A stretch of 64,000 bases of DNA from Paenibacillus massiliensis subsp. panacisoli DSM 21345 (lineage in GTDB: Bacteria > Bacillota > Bacilli > Paenibacillales > Paenibacillaceae), in the NCBI RefSeq assembly GCF_000426545.1, contig NZ_AUFO01000010.1, positions 186,001-250,000 on the forward strand, written 5' to 3'. Below, in pieces: positions 52,620-62,399 of the stretch (within the stretch, counting starts at the first letter, position 1; each line of letters starts with the position of its first letter). The notes below the pieces were generated by a model, which saw only the letters and a program-made list of their open reading frames with translations, was not told the DNA's origin and did no database searches. The position numbers and the translations under genes were made by a program.

Positions 52620-53324
52620 ATGCTGAAGAAATGGCCATTACTGATTATGATGGGTGTAGTCATGCTAGTGTCTGCAGCATGGAGCAGTGGTGTTGCTCAT
52701 GCAGGATACTACTACGAATACACTTGGGATCAGTATAAGGGGACAGAGGTCAAGACATTCAAGCTGACACCGTTGCCTGGAAGAGAAGGTTCCATGGATC
52801 GGGAGAAGCTAATCACTGCAATTAGCAATATGCCGAATGTGTATGGGGGCTTCAATGGCTACAGAACAGACAGCACGACTGGTACAGCTATCAAAAGTGT
52901 AACGGATGGAGTATACACTTATTCGATTACGGATTCGGTATATCAGACCGAACCACAAATCGTAAATTACGCAAATCCGAGCGCTACGGATCATACCAAA
53001 TGGAATGGAACAGATCATATTCAGATTTTCATGAACGGGTCTGTAGCCGCTTCGCTCGCAGAGCTATTTTATGAGGGAACCTCGACGGATGGACGTTATC
53101 ATTTTAATGCGAATGAAGTCTATCTAATTCACCTGTGGTCCAGCAACGTAGACTCGCTCAGTAGCTTGACTGCTGAAGCGCTCGTGCAGGAAGGCCCTGT
53201 TGCATTTATCAATCGAGAGTTTGTCGGTCAAATTAAAGGCAGAGATCCCGCAGCATTTCCGTATAATGGAGTGTTGGATGGATACTTGTACGTCTACAAA
53301 GGCTCTGAGATAAAAAAAGACTAA
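52620..53324 (+). CDS. Secreted protein of unknown function
   Basis: A 234-residue protein with a clear signal peptide (MLKKWPLLIMMGVVMLVSAA...GVAHA, about 1-29) and a mature part rich in Tyr and Thr without a recognised domain. It includes GYYYEYTWDQYKGTEVKTF and a middle part with DHIQIFMNGSVAASLAELFYEG. GGAG precedes ATG 52620. A terminator follows. It may be a small extracellular or wall-associated factor linked to the neighbouring S-layer-anchored protein; no function is claimed. Confidence 0.7.
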   Translation: MLKKWPLLIMMGVVMLVSAAWSSGVAHAGYYYEYTWDQYKGTEVKTFKLTPLPGREGSMDREKLITAISNMPNVYGGFNGYRTDSTTGTAIKSVTDGVYTYSITDSVYQTEPQIVNYANPSATDHTKWNGTDHIQIFMNGSVAASLAELFYEGTSTDGRYHFNANEVYLIHLWSSNVDSLSSLTAEALVQEGPVAFINREFVGQIKGRDPAAFPYNGVLDGYLYVYKGSEIKKD

Positions 53325-53354
53325 TAAAATTGAGCGTACTGCAATACGAAGAGA

Positions 53355-53402
53355 AATAACATTTGTATCCTGCTAATATACAGGGATGCAGGTGTTATTT
53401 TC
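53355..53402 (+). terminator. Terminator after the secreted-protein gene
   Basis: Imperfect hairpin AATAAC...ATCCTG / CAGGGAT...GTTATT with T-rich sequence after it, 30 bases past the stop. Confidence 0.65.
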
Positions 53403-53574
53403 TTCTTTTTCGTACTCTTTATTCAATTCTGGTTTGAATATTCCGATAATTCAAGTATATACAGTTTGGTGTTTGGAGTGAAAGATCCGTTTTTCACAAA
53501 ATGAGAACCATGAATATGGAGACGCGTCAAAGCGATTAGAATGAACTCGTAAGGAGGTGTGAAATTTTTTCATA

Positions 53575-56496
53575 ATGAGCAACAAAAAAAAGTTGAAAGA
53601 TTTGAAGCCTTTCATAGCTGTGTTATTGGCAATCTGCTTGCTCTGTATACATAGTGTAGTAGTTTTTGCAGACAGAGCCTTTAACGATATTGAGCATTCC
53701 TATGCAGCCGATGCAATTGAGACAATGGCAGCGCAAGGGTATGTTACTGGCTATGAAGATGGGAGCTTTCGACCTTTATATTTTATTTCGCGTCAGGAAT
53801 TTGCAAGTATATTTGCTAAAATGCTGAAGCGAACATCGAATAACTACAACGAAACTTCTTTTCGTGATGTATCCCTTTGGGCTCAGCCTTATGTACAGGC
53901 TTTGCAGGAGGAGCGTATAACGAAAGGGATTAGTGAAGAATTATTTGGTGCCAGGCAAAATTTGACTCGTCAGGATATGGTCGTTTGGTATGCCAGGTAT
54001 TTTGGTGTCTCTGAAGATAGCCAAATGACAGTTAATCCGAGCTTTGTGGATCAATCTGATATTTCAGATTATGCACGAACTAGCGTATGGCTGATGGAGC
54101 GATTGGAATTAATAGAGGGAGATACGAATCAATACTTCCATCCGAAGCAATTCGTGACCCGGCAGGATGCCACATTGGTCGCTTATCGAATCTGGCTAGG
54201 TGGGAATAAGGTGAAGGAACGGGCCCAGCGCTTACTCGCAGGAGATGAAGCTGGAACGTTCGATCAGCCTAGCAATCCACAGGAGCCGAACAACGACGGG
54301 GCTACCAGTGTCAAGCCCCTGAATCCGGACACTGGAAAGACCAAGGATCGCGATTCCAAGCCAGTTACTCCAGGTCCACCGGTAACACCACCGGGTCCAG
54401 ATCCAGGTCCACCGGTAACACCACCGGGCCCAGATCCAGGTCCGCCGGTAACACCACCGGGTCCAGATCCAGGTCCGCCGGTAACACCACCGGGTCCAGA
54501 TCCAGGTCCACCGGTAACACCACCGGGTCCAGATCCAGGTCCGCCGATAACACCACCGGATAACGATGATGATTTTGTCGCGGATAGGATCGTGATTAAG
54601 GCTCCTGAACTGATCAACGATACCAATACGTATTCATCGTATCAGTTATCTTTTGAGCTGTACAATAATGGGCAATTGGTAACCATACCTCCTGGCAGCG
54701 TCACCAGTGTAACTTACACATTCAGTGATACGCTAGGGGTGTTTGATAGTGAGGGAAGGATAGGACAGCCTAATCATATCCCATCGGCAGGTAGCTCCAT
54801 TCCTGTAGAACTAGAGCTTACCATTGCAAAACCTTATCGGGTGCTTACAGCCCAGACCGATCTGATCGTGAAAGAAAAGGTACCACCACCCGAGCCACCG
54901 AATGTAATCAGATCCGTATATTTGGATACGAATACCATTATAGAGGCTACTGCTTTAGATGCAGATCATTGGAAAATGTCCTTCGTCTTTCAAAATGCCA
55001 AAGGAGAGGTAATTCCTCCAAGTCTTCTACCAGCCGATTTAAGGATTCGAATAGAAGACGCCAGGGGCATATTTGACGAGAATGGCGACATCGCCAACCT
55101 GCATCTGGTTCCATCCGTGAATTCGATTGTACCATTAAAAATGATTGTTGAATCACCCTCGCAGGGTGTCTATCTCACAGCAGATGAGGAATTAACGGTG
55201 GTCTCCGGAGTGAGCCCGAAGCATTATTTTGCTGTCTCCATCATGTTGCAGGGAAGCACAACTACGGTAGATCAGATGGAACAAGCCCGGCAATTGCTGA
55301 TGGATCGTTTTGGTCCTAATGTTAAGGTAACCTGGGCTTTGGAGAATGGGTTTGTCTTTGTAGATGTCAATCGGCCACAGCTGCAAAAGGTATTAGAATA
55401 CGTAGATCAATATGGTGATGAAGTCGGAATTTTAGACGGGTACCCGAATAACCTATATGAGCTTCCTTTTTGGGAGATGCGTATGGGCGAATGGCTGTAC
55501 ATGTATCGGTATAATGCACTCAACAATCTGCATCAGTCCGGAACTATGGGGTTGCCTTCAGTGTTTGAAAGCATGGATACGGACCAGTATCGTAAGTATC
55601 TGCCACGATCTTTGAGCAGCTACACGGTGAATCCAGAGCAGACGAAGTGGCTAAAAGATAACTATCGGATTACCTCAGTAATGGGATGGTCGGCTACACA
55701 ATACAATGTGAACGATATGTACGGCGAAGGTTCGCCTTTGATGCCGTATTGGTCCCATGAGAATAATCCGATGGTTCCTGCACAGGGACTTTCCGATAAT
55801 AGCGGTACTGTATTCATGAACTCGGTTACGATTGATCCGATTGGTTCAAGGTATACGAGTAATTCTTCACGCTGGACGCTTCATCCTGGTGATCCTTTTG
55901 TAAACGAAACGGATGCTGCACCACAACTGTATATAGCACAGCAATACCTGGATAATCCTTACCAACGCTTGAATGCGTTAAACTACCTGTCCATTATTCT
56001 TGATATTCATTCACTAGCGAACAACCAGAACATGGATAAGACATGGGAAAATTTTGTTAAGAATTTCCCAGTTGGCCGCGAGATTGAAATTGTAGGTGTG
56101 GATGGGCTCAAGCAGGCTTATACCTCTGTAGCCGGAGCGAATAATAGTCAAGCTGAATTTAGCCTTATGTTCAAAGGCTCAGGCTTTACAACAGCTATGG
56201 ACTCCAATCATTCCCCGGCGAATCTGCGTTACTTGTGGACAGAAAATGCTTCACAGCGGATTATATTGTGCAGAGAGGATGGGGATACGGCGTGGTCCGT
56301 CATTGATTTTACCGACTATACCCGCACCCCGATTCCCACTACACCTTATAACCTGGATAAGAACAAGGATATAAGCTATGTTACGGGAAGGAATTTCAAA
56401 CTACAGCCTACAGCGCCATTAACAGCCGAAGAAATTCAGCGTATCAAGGATCGTTTGCAGGACATCTACTTTGCTGAAGATGTGAATTATCAATAA
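53575..56496 (+). CDS. S-layer-homology protein with proline-rich repeat and large unknown domain
   Basis: A 973-residue exported protein. It has a signal peptide (about 1-32, FADRAF after cleavage) and three SLH repeats (about 33-215: AFNDIEHSYAADAIETMA, SFRDVSLWAQPYVQALQ, SFVDQSDISDYARTSVW) that bind pyruvylated wall polymers. A proline-rich linker of six 11-residue units follows, then two related beta domains (about 340-435 and 440-540, each with a GVFD/GIFDENG-like segment). A C-terminal domain of about 420 residues (SVMGWSATQYNVNDMYGEGS, WSHENNPMVPAQG) looks like a carbohydrate-active fold, but I cannot name it. AAGGAGGTG lies 15 bases before ATG, longer than usual. Confidence 0.85.
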   Translation: MSNKKKLKDLKPFIAVLLAICLLCIHSVVVFADRAFNDIEHSYAADAIETMAAQGYVTGYEDGSFRPLYFISRQEFASIFAKMLKRTSNNYNETSFRDVSLWAQPYVQALQEERITKGISEELFGARQNLTRQDMVVWYARYFGVSEDSQMTVNPSFVDQSDISDYARTSVWLMERLELIEGDTNQYFHPKQFVTRQDATLVAYRIWLGGNKVKERAQRLLAGDEAGTFDQPSNPQEPNNDGATSVKPLNPDTGKTKDRDSKPVTPGPPVTPPGPDPGPPVTPPGPDPGPPVTPPGPDPGPPVTPPGPDPGPPVTPPGPDPGPPITPPDNDDDFVADRIVIKAPELINDTNTYSSYQLSFELYNNGQLVTIPPGSVTSVTYTFSDTLGVFDSEGRIGQPNHIPSAGSSIPVELELTIAKPYRVLTAQTDLIVKEKVPPPEPPNVIRSVYLDTNTIIEATALDADHWKMSFVFQNAKGEVIPPSLLPADLRIRIEDARGIFDENGDIANLHLVPSVNSIVPLKMIVESPSQGVYLTADEELTVVSGVSPKHYFAVSIMLQGSTTTVDQMEQARQLLMDRFGPNVKVTWALENGFVFVDVNRPQLQKVLEYVDQYGDEVGILDGYPNNLYELPFWEMRMGEWLYMYRYNALNNLHQSGTMGLPSVFESMDTDQYRKYLPRSLSSYTVNPEQTKWLKDNYRITSVMGWSATQYNVNDMYGEGSPLMPYWSHENNPMVPAQGLSDNSGTVFMNSVTIDPIGSRYTSNSSRWTLHPGDPFVNETDAAPQLYIAQQYLDNPYQRLNALNYLSIILDIHSLANNQNMDKTWENFVKNFPVGREIEIVGVDGLKQAYTSVAGANNSQAEFSLMFKGSGFTTAMDSNHSPANLRYLWTENASQRIILCREDGDTAWSVIDFTDYTRTPIPTTPYNLDKNKDISYVTGRNFKLQPTAPLTAEEIQRIKDRLQDIYFAEDVNYQ
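54370..54567 (+). repeat. 33-bp coding tandem repeat (PGPPVTPPGPD)
   Basis: Six tandem 33-base units encode PGPPVTPPGPD five times and a final PGPPITPPDND. Units differ only at single, mostly synonymous positions, so the array is young or homogenised. Such linkers hold a catalytic or binding domain away from the wall and often vary in copy number. Confidence 0.9.
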
Positions 56497-56535
56497 GCTT
56501 ACGGGCTACTTACAGTAGACCCTAGTAAGGATAGA

Positions 56536-56575
56536 CAAGAATCGAGAGCGAATTGCTGTCGGTTCTTGTTTTTTT
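56536..56575 (+). terminator. Terminator after SLH protein
   Basis: CAAGAATCGAGAGC (56536-56549) pairs with GCTGTCGGTTCTTG (56555-56568) with few mismatches, followed by seven Ts. Confidence 0.85.
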
Positions 56576-56688
56576 GCATTGTTTTTTGTATGAAGCTCTA
56601 TGAGCAAGAAGCCTATGCTGCAATAATGTACTATAGTCAGTTCTTCGCATGGTGTAAGATTCGGGTAACATCATAACCGGAGGGTACC

Positions 56689-57270
56689 ATGAATCTTATT
56701 TCCTTTATAATCTATTGTATAGTCGTCACTTTCACCCCAGGACCGAGCAACATTGTGATTCTATCCTCAGCCAGACATTATGGGGCAGGTAGAACCATGA
56801 ATTATGTATGGGGAGCTACGTTGGCCTTTGGCCTGCTGCTTGCAAGCTCGGCGGGGCTAAGTCATTTGCTCAGCGAGAGTCTTCCATATCTATTGGATGG
56901 CATGCGTATTGTAGGAAGTATCTATATGGTGTATCTGGCTTATCTCGTCTATAAAATGGGCAATGTCGAAGGGGGCTCAGGAGCGAGCCCCGGCTTTTTC
57001 ACCGGATTTGTCATGCAATTTGTGAATCCGAAGGTCATTCTGTTCACGTTCACCGTGCTACCTGGATATGTCCTGCCTTACTATGATTCGGTGATCGCAT
57101 TGAGCCTGTTCGTGCTGCTTGTTACGGTAATCGGCTTCATGGCCTATACCAGTTGGGCTGTATTCGGGGCTCTACTAAGACGGATGCTGAATCGACATCT
57201 TAAGCTTCTGAACGTGGTAATGGCAGTTTTTCTAGTCTATTCGGCTATTATGGTGTCAGGTCTTATCTAG
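56689..57270 (+). CDS. LysE/RhtB-family exporter
   Basis: A 193-residue membrane protein with six hydrophobic segments and the family signature near the start (TFTPGPSNIVILSSARHYGAGR), plus FVMQFVNPKVILF. Members export amino acids or similar small metabolites. GGAGGG precedes ATG 56689. The AraC-family gene begins 21 bases after its stop and probably regulates it in response to the exported substrate. The substrate is unknown. Confidence 0.9.
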   Translation: MNLISFIIYCIVVTFTPGPSNIVILSSARHYGAGRTMNYVWGATLAFGLLLASSAGLSHLLSESLPYLLDGMRIVGSIYMVYLAYLVYKMGNVEGGSGASPGFFTGFVMQFVNPKVILFTFTVLPGYVLPYYDSVIALSLFVLLVTVIGFMAYTSWAVFGALLRRMLNRHLKLLNVVMAVFLVYSAIMVSGLI

Positions 57271-57290
57271 CAGTGGAGGGATACATCGAC

Positions 57291-58070
57291 ATGGAAATGT
57301 TCAAATACAAAAAATCCGCAGATATTCTCTCGCTGTCTGCCAGCTTTACTGATTTTAGCTATAAGAAGCATGCGCACGAGGAATACGCCGTTGGCGTCAC
57401 GCTACGGGGAATTCAGCAGTATCATCTGGATGGCCATTATCAGGCTTCGCATAGAAGTGGAGTCATGCTGTTCAACCGCGAGCAGTATCACGATGGCAGC
57501 TCCTTCGATCGGGAGGGCATTGATTATGTCATGCTGTACATCCACCCTGAATTGTGCTCTGAAATCCTGGGGGCCAAGGAGCTCCGCTTCAGCACGCCTA
57601 TCGTCTATGATATCCGTCTAGCACGTCATATTCTCAATCTGAACCGAGCGATCCATAGCGGTAGAGAAGAATCACTAGTTAGTGAGCTGACGTATCGTCT
57701 ATTGCATACGTTGTCTGGAGTCGATGGAGAAGCAGTAGTATGGAATCGGGCCAAGGATACGATGTTCGTAAGCCACGTGAAGGATATGATGCATGCCAAT
57801 ATACATGATGTACTGCATTTGGAGACGATTAGCCAGGAGTTCGGAATGTCCAAATATCAATTTATCCGCGAGTTCAGGTCACAGACGGGAATATCCCCTT
57901 ATCAATTCTTTCTGAACATCAAGGTGGAACATGCCAGGCAGCTCATCGAACGATCCCGGGATGTGTATACTGCTGTGGCAGGCTGTGGATTCGTGGATCT
58001 CACCCATATGAACAAGCATTTTAAACGGATGTTCGGCGTCACAGCCTATGAATATAGCATGCAGCTATAA
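57291..58070 (+). CDS. AraC-family transcriptional regulator
   Basis: A 259-residue protein. An N-terminal cupin ligand-binding domain (HAHEEYAVGVTLRGIQQYHLDG) is followed by two helix-turn-helix motifs at the C-terminus (LHLETISQEFGMSKYQFIREFRS, VYTAVAGCGFVDLTHMNKHFKR). ATG 57291 lies 10 bases after GGAGGG. It is co-directional with the LysE gene and likely controls it. Confidence 0.88.
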   Translation: MEMFKYKKSADILSLSASFTDFSYKKHAHEEYAVGVTLRGIQQYHLDGHYQASHRSGVMLFNREQYHDGSSFDREGIDYVMLYIHPELCSEILGAKELRFSTPIVYDIRLARHILNLNRAIHSGREESLVSELTYRLLHTLSGVDGEAVVWNRAKDTMFVSHVKDMMHANIHDVLHLETISQEFGMSKYQFIREFRSQTGISPYQFFLNIKVEHARQLIERSRDVYTAVAGCGFVDLTHMNKHFKRMFGVTAYEYSMQL

Positions 58071-58158
58071 TAATACGAAGTCTGAACACCATGCATGCGA
58101 GTGAAAGTAGAGTGAATCAGCATCAGGAAAACAAATGAAGTGAAAGCGCAGCTAATCG

Positions 58159-58953
58159 TTATGATTCATCTTCATCTGATCGACGTTGTTCTATTCGAAC
58201 CGTAACGTCACGGGTTACATGCTGTTCACCCTCGAACCAGGATTGCACCGCTTCATAGGATGGACTTGATAGTGAAGCGATCTCGGCTTTGAATTGCTCG
58301 TTGTTGACCCATTCATATGATCGTATCGGCCATGTTGCTTCTTCCATCAGTTCTTCAGCATCTTTGGTCAGCACAGGTGAAAGGAACTCCCAGCGCTTAA
58401 GGTCAACGGCAAACATGCGATGACGTGTGACCAGCCCGCCTTCGTGATCAGCGTAACGAAGCAGTAATTGCTCTTGATTGGGGGACAGCCGAGTATCCTG
58501 GAAGATGCCGTCTGGCATCGGAAGGGTGCGAACCCCATCGCTGCTGATGCTGATGAGTAGCGTGGAGCAGGCCTTGTTGCCACAATTATACTGGAGTAGC
58601 GCGAAGGTTCCGGTGGACGGAATGCCCAGGTCAAGGTTAACGAGCGTAGAGCGATTCCATTCCGTCCATGGGCTCTGTTGCTCTGACAAATATTCCTCAT
58701 AGATAGGCAGATCATGAATATCAATGGACAAGCTGGTACCATCCGGTGTATGCAGCTCCAATGCTCGCGGAGCCGAAGCTACATTTGATGTTGAAGGTAC
58801 AGAGGGTGACGGTGCACCTGCATACGTCTGTTCTTGTGTCTTACGGTTAGCGTTCTTGTCTTGGCCATGCGGCCCTGGAGTATTCTCTCCTGCACAGGCC
58901 CCGATCAAGGCTGCAAGCAGCAGGTACAGGCAGGAGATCATAAGCTTTCTCAT
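58159..58953 (-). CDS. Putative lipoprotein
   Basis: A 264-residue protein with a lipobox signal (LLLAALIGACAG, acylated Cys near residue 16), then a polar Asn/Thr/Ser linker and a beta-rich domain. That domain resembles TolB/propeller-type blades (FALLQYNCGNKACSTLLISI, RLSPNQEQLLLRYADHEGG). ATG 58953 with AGAGGT upstream fixes the start. It lies 7 bases after the FAD reductase stop, making it the last gene of the polyketide operon. Its role there is unknown. Confidence 0.75.
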   Translation of the reverse strand: MRKLMISCLYLLLAALIGACAGENTPGPHGQDKNANRKTQEQTYAGAPSPSVPSTSNVASAPRALELHTPDGTSLSIDIHDLPIYEEYLSEQQSPWTEWNRSTLVNLDLGIPSTGTFALLQYNCGNKACSTLLISISSDGVRTLPMPDGIFQDTRLSPNQEQLLLRYADHEGGLVTRHRMFAVDLKRWEFLSPVLTKDAEELMEEATWPIRSYEWVNNEQFKAEIASLSSPSYEAVQSWFEGEQHVTRDVTVRIEQRRSDEDES

Positions 58954-58960
58954 GTTCTGA

Positions 58961-60124
58961 TTACCTCTTATTCGTGGCGGCCCCAATCCGATATCCTTTT
59001 TCACTCAGCCGGGTAGCTTTGACGATATAAGCCGTCAAGCTGGGGAAAAGGCGGACAAGGCCTGGATAGAGTCGATTTATGGGGGCAAAAGCTAATTTCT
59101 GCATATGGCGTGCTCTTCTGAGCAGCGCGGAGAATTCAAGTTCGGCTTCCTTGGTGTAGCCCTGCTGCCATTCCGTAGCATTAACAATACCACGCAGATA
59201 AGCTTCGGTCCAGTGTGCACATAGCAGGGCAGAACGTAGCGCGATGGACATTCCATCCCCGCTAAGAGGCGGAATCATCATCAGTGCATCCCCGACGTGC
59301 GGAAAGTCTGACCAAGGCTGTGGTTGTACAGAGACGCGGAGAGGGGCCACAGAGACCTGAGTACCGTTGATCGGCACTCCTTGAGCAAGCCGGTCTGCCA
59401 GTGAGGCATTACCTTGTGCGGCAGCTGACAGAATGTCTGGCACAGATGTACCGCTTCCTCGAACAGCCTGTAGTGGCAGCAATGCAGCAATATTGACCCG
59501 CCCTTCCTCAATCGGAGATATCCCTACATAGCCGCCTCCGTTGAAATATAGCTCCACCCGATCAGGAATATCTATTCCACTGTAATGGGATTTCACTCCT
59601 ACATAGACAGTTGAATCACGGAAGGAATCGGAGCCAGAGGAGTTCTTGGGCTGCTTGGTCCCATACGCACCTATGACTGCCTTTGCCTCATATCGAACCT
59701 CCTCCGGGCCTTGTCTGACGGTCACCTCATATCGCTCAGGACCCAACCTGCGAATAGTCTGGACCGTTCCTGTTACGATCTCTGCTCCGACAGCAGACAG
59801 CTGCGCGTGCAGAAGACGATCCAGATGGTAACGGCTGATCCCGATGGCCTTACCGGGCAAAGGCGCTTCGATCTTTCCGCCGTCCGGCAAAATGATTCTG
59901 GCATGACTCATGTGGCTTGGCTCGGGGGCGTGAGCATGGATGTGTACATCCAGATAATCCAGCATTTCTCGTGCTTCTGGTGACAGGAATTCTCCACACG
60001 TCTTATGGCGGGGAAACTGTGCACGATCCAGGACCAAGGTCTGAAATCCCTGACGTGCAAGCTGTAGCGCACAGCTGCTCCCCGCGATACCAGCGCCTAT
60101 TACAATCACTTCTCTGAACAACAT
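58961..60124 (-). CDS. FAD-dependent oxidoreductase, geranylgeranyl-reductase-like
   Basis: A 387-residue flavoprotein. The N-terminal dinucleotide-binding motif is VIVIGAGIAGSSCALQLARQG and a second motif RHKTCGEFLSPEA is typical of the geranylgeranyl reductase/halogenase-like group. GDALMMIPPLSGDGMSIALRSA is the usual FAD-ribityl contact. It sits in the type III PKS operon and probably oxidises or reduces the polyketide ring or alkyl chain. AGGTGAG precedes ATG 60124. Confidence 0.88.
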   Translation of the reverse strand: MLFREVIVIGAGIAGSSCALQLARQGFQTLVLDRAQFPRHKTCGEFLSPEAREMLDYLDVHIHAHAPEPSHMSHARIILPDGGKIEAPLPGKAIGISRYHLDRLLHAQLSAVGAEIVTGTVQTIRRLGPERYEVTVRQGPEEVRYEAKAVIGAYGTKQPKNSSGSDSFRDSTVYVGVKSHYSGIDIPDRVELYFNGGGYVGISPIEEGRVNIAALLPLQAVRGSGTSVPDILSAAAQGNASLADRLAQGVPINGTQVSVAPLRVSVQPQPWSDFPHVGDALMMIPPLSGDGMSIALRSALLCAHWTEAYLRGIVNATEWQQGYTKEAELEFSALLRRARHMQKLAFAPINRLYPGLVRLFPSLTAYIVKATRLSEKGYRIGAATNKR

Positions 60125-60201
60125 CCGCTGCTCACCTGCCTTTCCAGTGGTATATGAATTTGTGAACAGTTAGCCGCTAGCCTACAAAATACGATTGTAT
60201 G

Positions 60202-60924
60202 TCATTTCTGCATGTGTGCAGGAATGACGACAGAGTACCGAAATAGGGGGCGCCACTCGTAGCTCATCGTTTCATGCTGGAGCTGTCTTTGTAGCTTTTC
60301 CCAATCCTCAGCCCGGAAGCCTTTCGCTACCGATAGTGGACCATCATGGCGAATAAAACGGTTTCTCGATAGGATACGAGTCGTCAGCCAGACTGCTGTG
60401 TAGGCTATCGGATGCCGATGAATGTCGTTAATAACAACCCCGTAGCGGGACACCCTCAGCATATGAGCTACCATGGTCAGGAGCTGTTCTCCGTCAAAAT
60501 GATGAATGAACTGTGAGCCTGTTACGATATCCGCAGCCCCGTCCTCAAGCTCGCGTAGGTCGGCTTGGCGTACCGTAATGCGCGGTTCCTCCCGAAATAA
60601 CATCCGTGCTTCCCCGCAGGCCTCGGCCGTAAGGTCCACAAGTGTAATTTTTAGCATAATATGATGTCGATCAGCCCACTGCAGCAGCTTGTGATTGACA
60701 TCACCGGAGCCAGCTCCTACATCCAGAATACTGAGTCTTGGAGGGCGGCCTACGGCATTCCACAGCTTCTGTACACCGACGAGAGTAGGGCCAGGGGCTG
60801 CAAAAATACGATTCAGCCTTCTCAAATGACGCAGGGCCTCATGTAGCTCCTCACCACCCAGTGAGAAATCATCCATCAGCTCCTCTTCCTGAGCCCGTTC
60901 AGACAAGCTTCTAAAGAACGGCAT
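60202..60924 (-). CDS. SAM-dependent methyltransferase
   Basis: A 240-residue class I methyltransferase with motif I ILDVGAGSGDVNHKLLQ, acidic residue in ITLVDLTAEA and motif IV DIVTGSQFIHHF. It overlaps the type III PKS gene by 14 bases, so the two are coupled. In type III PKS operons such enzymes O- or C-methylate the resorcinol/pyrone product. GGAG is 8 bases before ATG 60924. Confidence 0.87.
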   Translation of the reverse strand: MPFFRSLSERAQEEELMDDFSLGGEELHEALRHLRRLNRIFAAPGPTLVGVQKLWNAVGRPPRLSILDVGAGSGDVNHKLLQWADRHHIMLKITLVDLTAEACGEARMLFREEPRITVRQADLRELEDGAADIVTGSQFIHHFDGEQLLTMVAHMLRVSRYGVVINDIHRHPIAYTAVWLTTRILSRNRFIRHDGPLSVAKGFRAEDWEKLQRQLQHETMSYEWRPLFRYSVVIPAHMQK

Positions 60925-62071
60925 GATCCGGCTCCCGTATAGATGGCGTACTGCTGGGCACATACGTGAAACGCATCAGCTCAGCTGTTAAACCCGGACC
61001 AAAGGCCATCGCAACACCAGAGGTTGCATTCTGCTGCAAAGACTTCATCTCTTCACGCATGGCCTGCAGCACGAACATAATTGTGGCTGAGGACAGATTG
61101 CCAGCATTTCTCAGAATCTCCCGACTGAACTTGGTCTGGGCTGCAGTCAGTTGGAGGACGTCCTCTACCGCATCCACGATACCTCGTCCTCCCGGATGAA
61201 TGGCCCACAGCTCAGGCAGGGAATCGCCTTGCAGCAAATTCTGCAGCTCATTCTCCAGATAAGCAGCGAGCAGCTTCGGAATACGTGGAGAGAGATACAA
61301 GTCAAAGCCCGTATTCCCCACCTCCCAGGTCATATCTGAGGTTGAATCTGGCAGAAGGACAGCGTAACCGCTCCCTAGCTCTAGATAATGCTCATGGCGA
61401 TCACTTGGAGCACCGATGATGCAGGAGGCTGCACCGTCACCAAAGAAGGAAGCAGCGAACAGAGCCTCCCGATTTAGAGCAGGCTGGAAATGAAGGGTGC
61501 ACAGCTCAACACATACAACCATGACACGAGATTCAGGGTGTCCCTGAACGACATCCCTGGCCATCTGAATAGCTTTCAGCCCGGCTGCACAGCCCTGAAA
61601 CATTAGAGGCAGACGATTGACGCGTGCGGACAGTCCCAGTTCACGGATCAGCATCACATCGAGCCCGGGCAGATATTGTCCGGTACAGCTGACGGTAATG
61701 AGGTGTGTGATCTCAGCGGCTTGATGTCCAGCGTCTGCAAGGGCTTTTACGGCTGCTTCCACCGCAAGTGGTAGTGCGGACTGCTGATATTTTTGCATGC
61801 GCTCTCCAGTGGTCGGGACCTGAGACGAATCCTCGGCAGGCAGATAACGACAATGTTGGGCTTCGGCCAGATAGCTGGCATCACAGGTATATCGGGTCTC
61901 TACGCCACAGCTTCTGAAGATTCGTCTTGCGAATCGAGCCAGATCAGGACGGTCGTGCAGACTGGAGGCAATTAATTGTGCAATATCCGACTGGGGCACA
62001 AGATGGGCTGGCAGAGCTGTGCCTAATCCAAGAATGGCTGTAGCAGGTTTTTCGCTGCTCGTAACGGTCAT
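60911..62071 (-). CDS. Type III polyketide synthase
   Basis: A 386-residue chalcone-synthase-like enzyme. The catalytic Cys is in MFQGCAAGLKAI, His in WAIHPGGRGIVDA and Asn in RNAGNLSSATIMFVL, the complete triad; the terminal GPGL motif reads AMAFGPGLTAELM. Such enzymes condense an acyl-CoA starter with malonyl-CoA into alkyl-pyrones or alkyl-resorcinols. Start ATG 62071 has GAGGAGG 6 bases upstream. Product class cannot be told from sequence; the partner methyltransferase and flavin reductase suggest a methylated alkyl-phenol, alkylquinone or pyrone. Confidence 0.93.
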   Translation of the reverse strand: MTVTSSEKPATAILGLGTALPAHLVPQSDIAQLIASSLHDRPDLARFARRIFRSCGVETRYTCDASYLAEAQHCRYLPAEDSSQVPTTGERMQKYQQSALPLAVEAAVKALADAGHQAAEITHLITVSCTGQYLPGLDVMLIRELGLSARVNRLPLMFQGCAAGLKAIQMARDVVQGHPESRVMVVCVELCTLHFQPALNREALFAASFFGDGAASCIIGAPSDRHEHYLELGSGYAVLLPDSTSDMTWEVGNTGFDLYLSPRIPKLLAAYLENELQNLLQGDSLPELWAIHPGGRGIVDAVEDVLQLTAAQTKFSREILRNAGNLSSATIMFVLQAMREEMKSLQQNATSGVAMAFGPGLTAELMRFTYVPSSTPSIREPDHAVL

Positions 62072-62399
62072 AGGGGACCTCCTCATGGACAAAAGATGAT
62101 GAAGAGCGCGCAGTCAAGACTATGAAGTCATGGGCTACACGGCTTCAAATAAGCATGTTCCATATTTACCCTCAAGTGTTCTGCGGGAATCTGATCCGTA
62201 ATGAGAAGGCACTGTACATCACAATAGGCTGTGTGTAGTGTGATGTATTCCATATCCATATGTAGTGCGAGTCCGATGGAGTTAGAACAAAGGGAGCCCT
62301 GAGCTCAGTTTGAGCAAGCAAGAGAGAGGAGAGGGGGATGCAGGAGCGGCAGTGGGCAGAGCTGACGTTATCTACTGACGCTCGCTGCACCGGTGAGCG
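62072..62399. other. Non-coding region between PKS operon and Lrp gene
   Basis: No supportable gene. On the minus strand TTGAGG...TTATTT with about 17-base spacing (near 62150-62180) is a weak promoter candidate for the PKS operon. AT-rich segments with repeated ATATCCATA-like words could suit Lrp binding. None of this is certain. Confidence 0.35.

Noticed and set aside
54370..54567. CRISPR-like array of about 33-base repeats
   Set aside because: Units are directly adjacent without unique spacers and encode an in-frame PGPPVTPPGPD repeat in a surface protein.
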